Source: Firmicutes bacterium UBA5496
GTDB taxonomy: Bacteria; Bacillota; Proteinivoracia; UBA4975
DNA: 12,575 bases
NCBI GenBank assembly: GCA_002427015.1
Contig: DIPE01000082.1
Span: forward strand, 18,190 to 30,764
Reading direction: 5' to 3'
The notes beneath the pieces were generated by a model, which saw only the letters and a list, made by a program, of their open reading frames with translations, did no database searches and had not been told where the DNA came from. Positions 12,339 to 12,575 of the stretch are shown piece by piece. Position 1 is the first letter of the stretch. Each line of letters starts with the position of its first letter. The position numbers and the translations under genes were made by a program.

Positions 12339-12575
12339 CTACCTTCTTGATGCTGAGGCCGCGACAAAAATTGTTTTGCCTACACGATCAATATGTTCAA
12401 TTAAGTCTCGCTGATCCAGGCTAGAGTAATCCACAATATCAAAATAGTAGGGTAGAGGCCCCTCATCATTTAACGCTGCTGTTAAGGCGGAGAGCGTATC
12501 CAAGGTGATATTATTACCGAATACTGCAATATCCACATCGGACCCTGGCCGATAATTTCCCTTGGCCCTTGAGCC
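12339..12575 (-). CDS. MNT-type nucleotidyltransferase domain protein, 5' end outside the window
   Basis: On the minus strand the frame is open from the window edge (12575) to a TAG at 12341-12339, giving 78 visible residues. The first residues read GSRAKGNYRPGSDVDIAVFG. This is the nucleotidyltransferase signature GS...SDxD with the two metal-binding Asp of the DNA polymerase beta/MNT fold. An internal ATG at 12536 would remove the signature and is not the start. The end, HIDRVGKTIF, is typical of small MNT proteins of about 100 residues, so perhaps 20-30 residues are missing. Many such proteins pair with a HEPN-domain toxin gene and inactivate it by AMPylation. No HEPN gene lies downstream in the window, so a partner would have to be upstream, beyond the edge. 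Confidence 0.8.
   Translation of the reverse strand, partial: GSRAKGNYRPGSDVDIAVFGNNITLDTLSALTAALNDEGPLPYYFDIVDYSSLDQRDLIEHIDRVGKTIFVAASASRR

Overview
The window looks like a chromosomal segment of an anaerobic, spore-forming member of the Firmicutes (Clostridia or Peptococcaceae type), moderately GC-rich on the left and more AT-rich and decayed on the right. The evidence is a four-subunit 2-oxoacid:ferredoxin oxidoreductase, the engulfment gene spoIIM, a DUF3866 gene, AGGAGG-type ribosome binding sites and frequent strong stem-loops. No tRNA, rRNA, CRISPR array or intact insertion sequence was seen.

Left part (1-2927, plus strand): the 3' end of a ParA/CobQ-like P-loop ATPase gene, then an uninterrupted operon for a ferredoxin-dependent 2-oxoacid oxidoreductase (delta, alpha, beta, gamma). 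It ends in an unusually long perfect 27-bp stem-loop whose left arm lies inside the last codons of the gamma gene.

Centre-left (3023-6335, plus strand): a GNAT acetyltransferase, an M20-family metallopeptidase, a DUF3866 protein and SpoIIM. The last three are tightly packed. The group ends in a bidirectional terminator shared with the converging transhydrogenase operon.

Centre (6363-10401, minus strand): a three-gene proton-translocating NAD(P) transhydrogenase operon, pntA1-pntA2-pntB. This is the most remarkable part of the window. The pntB product is 825 residues instead of roughly 460, because its NADP(H)-binding domain III is present three times in tandem (exact 543-bp, 181-codon period). 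Each copy is intact and joined to the next by an Ala/Pro-rich linker. All three copies also lack the Lys-Arg-Ser motif that contacts the NADP 2'-phosphate in the E. coli enzyme. The membrane domains lack the intramembrane histidines known from E. coli and Thermus. A strong 15-bp stem-loop separates pntA1 from pntA2-pntB.

Right part (10402-12575): a promoter region for the pnt operon, then gene debris (an MFS sugar-transporter pseudogene running into a glycoside hydrolase family 2 C-terminal remnant). After that come an intact RidA-family gene, a frameshifted acidic hypothetical gene, and the 3' part of a minus-strand MNT-type nucleotidyltransferase that runs off the window.

Functionally, the oxidoreductase makes or consumes reduced ferredoxin and the transhydrogenase links the NAD and NADP pools to the membrane potential, so both belong to redox balancing of an anaerobe. 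The middle plus-strand cluster contains one clear sporulation gene and less well defined companions.
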